A program made the position numbers and the translations under genes. The notes beneath the pieces were generated by a model. That model saw only the letters and a program-made list of their open reading frames with translations. It ran no database searches and had not been told where the DNA came from. This document shows, in pieces, positions 60,901 through 64,000 of a DNA stretch of 64,000 nucleotides. This stretch comes from Christiangramia flava JLT2011 (GTDB lineage Bacteria; Bacteroidota; Bacteroidia; Flavobacteriales; Flavobacteriaceae), in assembly GCF_001951155.1 (NCBI RefSeq), contig NZ_CP016359.1, positions 1,822,001 to 1,886,000 of the forward strand. Direction: 5' to 3'. How positions within the stretch are numbered: position 1 is the stretch's first letter; each line of letters starts with the position of its first letter.

Positions 60901-62296
60901 GACCGCTTCCGCAGCGGCGCTCGGTTTTCTACCCATGGCGGTAAGCAGCAGTGCCGGAGCCGAAGTTCAACGACCACTGGCGACCGTGGTCATTGGCGGG
61001 CTCATCACTTCCACGGTGCTCACACTGGTCGTGCTGCCCGTGATCTATTCGATTTTTAACAAGGAAAAGAAACAAAAAAAGGCTGGTGGAAACCTGAAGA
61101 TCAAACCGCTTTCTATGCTGCTCCTGTTATTGTTGCTTCCCACTTTCTCACAGGCGCAGGAAATTGGCAATCTTCAGCAGCTGTATGAGCTGGCCTTGCA
61201 AAATAACTTCGGAATCAAATCTTCGGAAGCCGGGTTGGAGTCTGGACAAGCGCTGATGAATGCCGCCTGGGAACTGGATAAAACAGAATTTTTTTACCAG
61301 TATGACCAGAATAACCTCGCCAACAATGAACCTCTGAAAGTGTTCGGCGTCATGCAGAATTTTGAATTTCCAACAGTCTATTTTTCGCGGAAAAAGCTCT
61401 ACCAGCAAAGTTCACAATTGCTGGAAGATAAACTGGAAATCGAAAAGTGGAAACTGAAGAAGGAACTCGCCAAAGCTTACCAGGAATATCTATACCAACA
61501 GCAAAAACTCACGGTGTATGAATCGCTGGATAGTTTGTATGCGCAATTTTCGAAGGCGGCAAGCAGAAAATTTGAACTCGGAGAAACCAACTACCTGGAA
61601 AAAATCACCGCTCGAGCCAAATACCAACTCATCAACACCCAGTTAAAGCAGATCAACCTGCAGATCAATTCTGTGAAATCCCAATTGCAGGCAATTGTCC
61701 AAACCGATGAGCTGCCAGAAATTGCCGTTTCAGATATGCAGAAAATAGATGTTTTATCGGGAGATTCTCCTTATACCGACTACTTCAGTCAACAGGTTGA
61801 ACTGGCAAATGCACGGCAAAATTTGCTGGCTCAGCAAACCTGGTTGCCAGACCTGAGCCTAGAATATTTTCAGGGGAGCAACGACCAGATCTCCGGGAAT
61901 TTACACGGTTACCAGGTAGGCCTTAAGATCCCTTTCCTTTTCAGTGGGCGAGCTGCACGGGTCAAAGCGGCGAAGCTGGAGACCGAAAGTGCCCGTTTTC
62001 AGAAAGAAAATAATTTAAAACTGCTGGCAGCGGAAGAACAAAGCTTGCTGGGAGAACTTCAAAAATTTCAGCAGGAACTGGATTATTACGAGTCAGAGGG
62101 CAGAAGCCTTTTTGAAGAATTGCTGAAAACGGCCAGGCGCTCCTACAAAGGAGGAGAGATCGATTTCTTTGAATATATCCAGAGCCTCGGCAATGCTTAC
62201 GAGATCCAGCTGAATTACCTCGAGAACCTCAACGCTTACAACCAGGCCGTGATCGAGTACCATTACCTAACAATTCCTTCAGAAAATGAGAAATAA
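57953..62296 (+). CDS. CusA/CzcA-type metal efflux RND pump fused to a TolC-like outer-membrane factor
   Basis: This 1447-residue protein joins two parts. Residues 1 to about 1040 are a heavy-metal RND pump, with the group motif DFGIIIDGAVIIVE in helix 4 and 12 membrane helices. Residues about 1065-1447 are a TolC-family outer-membrane factor. Between them is a signal-peptide-like segment (KPLSMLLLLLLLPTFSQAQE, about residues 1049-1068). Cleavage there could release the TolC part for export. Such fusions are known in Bacteroidota annotations. The substrate is probably Cu(I)/Ag(I), or Zn/Co/Cd. It overlaps the adaptor gene by 11 bp. Confidence 0.92.
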   Translation: MLSKIIRFSLTHKLIILLFTVFVIGFGLFALSRISIGAVPDITNNQVQVLTTSENLSTQDMEQFITYPVELEMANLPGVKEIRSVSKFGLSVVTIVFEDDLGTYLPRQLIAEKIRAASENIPEGFGTPTMGPITTGLGEIYQYTLDVKKGYEDEYSAQELRTIQDWIVRRQLSGIPGVVEINAWGGYKKQYEVSIDSGKLNAMNVSIAEVMAALQKNNSIAGGGYIEKLNQAYFIRGEGRVASLEDIRNIVVGLRGNTPVYIKDIAEVGFGHAPRYGAITSNGNGETVLGQVMMLKGANSNKVIQDVKKRVAEISQNLPEGVVIRPFLDRSELIAKTTHTIAENLIIGCLIVIFVVVILLGNFRSGLVVASVIPLCLLFALSLMYLFGIDANLMSLGAIDFGIIIDGAVIIVEYTAYQIIRKKREFSSLDRREIRNLKDQASYESASKMMNSAIFGQLIILIVFIPILSLSGVEGKMFRPMALTFSFALIGAMIFCLTYVPVVSSLFLKADSKGGYSFSEKILARLNKVYVRTIQWALGKKKLVLGIAAGLLALTVFIFSKMGGEFIPQLDEGDFVIQPVLKTGTSLSETIEVTTRIEKILLEQFPEVDQVVSRIGAAEVPTDPMSMEESDVIISLKPKSEWTSADTKDELAEKFKEALSIIPGLGIEFTQPIEMRFNELITGVRADIAVKVFGEDLDILNNKANEIRKLISDVPGASDITVEKIVGLPQMGVKYRRDAIARFGLNIEDVNKVISMGFAGFSAGSVFEGEKKFDLVVRLAQDRRSDISDLENLYIDTPSGEKVPLSQLAEITYQKRAAKISRDDTKRRIVVGINVRNRDLESVVEDIRSRIDENIQLPPGYNITYGGQFENLQSASRRLKIAVPIALILIFMLLYFAFGTIRDAAMIYSAIPLAAVGGVFLLWLRGMPFSISAGVGFIALFGIAVLNGIVLIEHFKELQKTGMKNDDQLIIKGAKDRLRAVILTASAAALGFLPMAVSSSAGAEVQRPLATVVIGGLITSTVLTLVVLPVIYSIFNKEKKQKKAGGNLKIKPLSMLLLLLLLPTFSQAQEIGNLQQLYELALQNNFGIKSSEAGLESGQALMNAAWELDKTEFFYQYDQNNLANNEPLKVFGVMQNFEFPTVYFSRKKLYQQSSQLLEDKLEIEKWKLKKELAKAYQEYLYQQQKLTVYESLDSLYAQFSKAASRKFELGETNYLEKITARAKYQLINTQLKQINLQINSVKSQLQAIVQTDELPEIAVSDMQKIDVLSGDSPYTDYFSQQVELANARQNLLAQQTWLPDLSLEYFQGSNDQISGNLHGYQVGLKIPFLFSGRAARVKAAKLETESARFQKENNLKLLAAEEQSLLGELQKFQQELDYYESEGRSLFEELLKTARRSYKGGEIDFFEYIQSLGNAYEIQLNYLENLNAYNQAVIEYHYLTIPSENEK

Positions 62297-63428
62297 GTTA
62301 TTCCAAATACTACCGTTTCTTGCCTTAAGTTTATGGTTTACCGGCTGCGGAAACGATTCAGAAAAAAATATCGAAGACGACCAGAAATCTTCTTCTGAAA
62401 TTCGGGTAAGCGCGCAACAGTTTCAACAGAACTCCATGGAGCTGGGAACGATCGAAAATCGGGAATTTCCGCAGTTTGTCAGAGCTACCGGCGTGATCGA
62501 TGTGCCACCTGAAAACAAAGCCATGATCACGACATTTGCCGAGGGTTACGTGAAGAACACGTATTTGCTGGAAGGAGACCAGGTCAAGAAAGGTCAGTTA
62601 CTGGTGAGCCTGGAAAATCCTAAATATGTGGAAATGCAGCAGGATTACCTGGAAACCAGGGAGCAGATGGACTATTTGGAATCTGAATACCAGCGACAGG
62701 AAACGCTCTATAATGAGCAAATTACTTCTGAAAAAAATTATTTAAGAGCAAAAAGCGAATATAATCGCAATAAGGCGCGTTATAACGCACTCCGGCAACA
62801 ATTGCAGATGCTTCATATCAATCCCGAAAATGTGGAAAAAGGGCAGTTCGTTTCAACGATCAATATTTACTCGCCCATCAGCGGGCAGGTTAGTGACGTG
62901 ATGATCAGTAAAGGGACGCATGTTTCAGAAGCGCAAAGCCTGATGCAGATCATTGATACCGATCACATCCACGTGGAGCTAAGCGTTTTTGAGAAAGATC
63001 TTGGCAGCCTGGAAAAGGGACAGCCTATACTGGTTACGCTTCCCGAAAATTCCCGTGATACCCTCACGGCTGAAGTACATCTTATCGGCGCGAGTATCGA
63101 TCCCGAAAAACGCACTGTAAGGGTTCACGGGCATTTTGAAGAGGACCTGGAAAAGCAGCTGGCGGTGGGCATGTATGTAGACGCGAGTATCATTACCAGC
63201 TCCAGGGAATTGCCCTCGCTGCCATCTGAAAGCATTACAGATCTGGACGGGCAGCAGTATGTGTTGCAACTGGATTCGGTTAGTTCGCAGGGAGATTATT
63301 ACCTTTCTCGTGAGAAAGTGAAAACTGGCCAAAATTTTAATAACTTTCAGGAGATTGAAAATGCGGAAAAATTCAAATCTGGAACGAAATTTCTAGTAAC
63401 AGGAGCCTATCAGTTACTGGAACAATAA
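62286..63428 (+). CDS. RND metal efflux periplasmic adaptor, CusB-like
   Basis: This 380-residue membrane-fusion lipoprotein (C21 in FTGCGND) has a coiled-coil hairpin (about residues 115-175, LETREQMDYLESEYQRQETLYNEQ in part) between lipoyl halves. It then has a beta-barrel and a membrane-proximal domain. It has no Met-rich N-terminal metal site like E. coli CusB. It completes the tripartite pump. Confidence 0.9.
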   Translation: MRNKLFQILPFLALSLWFTGCGNDSEKNIEDDQKSSSEIRVSAQQFQQNSMELGTIENREFPQFVRATGVIDVPPENKAMITTFAEGYVKNTYLLEGDQVKKGQLLVSLENPKYVEMQQDYLETREQMDYLESEYQRQETLYNEQITSEKNYLRAKSEYNRNKARYNALRQQLQMLHINPENVEKGQFVSTINIYSPISGQVSDVMISKGTHVSEAQSLMQIIDTDHIHVELSVFEKDLGSLEKGQPILVTLPENSRDTLTAEVHLIGASIDPEKRTVRVHGHFEEDLEKQLAVGMYVDASIITSSRELPSLPSESITDLDGQQYVLQLDSVSSQGDYYLSREKVKTGQNFNNFQEIENAEKFKSGTKFLVTGAYQLLEQ

Positions 63429-63439
63429 AAATTCACATT

Positions 63440-63877
63440 ATGAAAAAACTCATTTTTATAGGGCTATTGCTTCTGGGAAGTTTTACTTATGCCCAGGAAT
63501 GGAAAACCGATTTTGATACGGCTAAAAAAGAAGCAGCCAAAGAACACAAACCCATAATCCTGGTTTTCCAGGGGTCTGACTGGTGTGCGCCCTGCATCAA
63601 ACTCGACAAGCAGGTTTGGAGCACAGAAGAATTTCAGCAGTACGCGAAAGACCATTATGTGATGCTACAGGCTGATTTCCCGAAGAAAAAAGAGCACCAG
63701 CTGCCGGAAGCACAAATTGCAAAGAATGAAAAACTGGCCGAAAAATATAATCCTTACGGCTATTTTCCGTTTGTAGTGATACTAGATGAAAACGGGAAAG
63801 TTTTGGGAAACATGGGTTACGAAAAAAAATCTCCTAAACAGTACATCGCCGCGTTGAACGCCAACATAAAACAATAG
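63440..63877 (+). CDS. Secreted thioredoxin-like protein
   Basis: This 145-residue protein has a signal peptide (ending TYAQ) and a thioredoxin fold with the active site SDWCAPCIKLD (CAPC, near residues 48-51) and the cis-Pro region GYFPFVVILDENG. It belongs to the thioredoxin_7-like/DUF255-like group. It lies 11 bp after the adaptor gene and so may keep periplasmic thiols reduced under metal stress. Confidence 0.88.
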   Translation: MKKLIFIGLLLLGSFTYAQEWKTDFDTAKKEAAKEHKPIILVFQGSDWCAPCIKLDKQVWSTEEFQQYAKDHYVMLQADFPKKKEHQLPEAQIAKNEKLAEKYNPYGYFPFVVILDENGKVLGNMGYEKKSPKQYIAALNANIKQ

Positions 63878-63878
63878 T

Positions 63879-64000
63879 TTGAAAAAGTGCTTTTCCTTGC
63901 TGGTTCTTCTTATTGGCTTGCAATTGCAGGCCCAGGAAATCCATAAACGCACGCTGAAACTCATGGGCAGTCGGTTTGAAATTACCGTCACTGCTGAAAA
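63879..64000 (+). CDS. ApbE-like FAD:protein FMN transferase (partial, C-terminus outside window)
   Basis: A frame that opens with TTG at 63879, 1 bp after the thioredoxin stop, encodes a signal peptide (LLVLLIGLQLQAQ) and then KLMGSRFEITVTAE, which resembles the first strand of ApbE proteins. ApbE attaches FMN covalently to periplasmic flavoproteins. Only 40 codons are visible, so the assignment is tentative. Confidence 0.6.
   Translation, partial: MKKCFSLLVLLIGLQLQAQEIHKRTLKLMGSRFEITVTAE

Noticed and set aside
1..64000. tRNA genes, rRNA genes, insertion sequences, phage genes and CRISPR arrays
   Set aside because: No tRNA-like cloverleaf, transposase motif, integrase or regularly spaced repeat was recognised in any intergenic region.

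Overview
The window is a stretch of chromosome from a member of the Bacteroidota, most likely a marine-type Flavobacteriaceae species. The evidence is the promoter style (TAnnTTTG -7 elements with few Shine-Dalgarno sequences), a fused CcoN-CcoO cbb3 oxidase subunit, MbnP/MbnH, a CusA-TolC fusion, DUF3109 and DUF6686 proteins, and a GH53/GH2 galactan pair. The genus cannot be fixed from sequence alone. No rRNA, tRNA, insertion sequence, prophage or CRISPR array was seen.

Layout. 1-2.7 kb: class Ia ribonucleotide reductase, nrdB then nrdA, with nrdA cut by the window edge. 2.7-3.2 kb: non-coding, with a probable structured small RNA ending in a strong terminator. 3.2-11.3 kb: housekeeping and membrane genes (DUF3109, MarC, an FAD protein, dCMP deaminase, a CtpA-type protease, a HupE-like protein, an NAD(P)H flavin reductase, a phytoene-desaturase-like enzyme). 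11.4-15 kb: a small regulator/membrane-protein pair with a repeat-rich operator, then an orphan GH106-like rhamnosidase. 15-25.2 kb: persulfide-dioxygenase/rhodanese protein and the complete cbb3 oxidase and assembly cluster (CcoI, CcoS, CcoNO, CcoQ, CcoP, CcoG, CcoH, TauE-like). 25.3-36.2 kb: YceI proteins, a porin, CoA-transferase, two universal stress proteins, a PAS kinase with a receiver-CRP hybrid regulator, and hemN. 36.3-38.3 kb: a vWA lipoprotein and DUF6686. 38.3-42.5 kb: a MbnP/MbnH operon with two paralogous Cys-motif membrane proteins. 42.6-46.4 kb: galactan-degrading enzymes. 46.5-64 kb: DedA, PAP2, a PepSY-like lipoprotein, two OmpR-type two-component systems and two RND efflux systems (one drug-type, one heavy-metal type), then a thioredoxin-like protein and the start of an ApbE-like gene.

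The most notable result is regulatory. Seven promoters between 22.7 and 36.3 kb carry a TGA-N6-TCA palindrome placed exactly 23 nt before a TAnnTTTG-like -7 element. They precede ccoI, ccoS-ccoNO, yceI, a small membrane gene, both universal stress genes and hemN. This looks like one microaerobic regulon, probably read by the receiver-CRP hybrid encoded in its middle. Two further operator types, each used twice with constant spacing, can be assigned by position to the two OmpR-type regulators near 50 and 56 kb.
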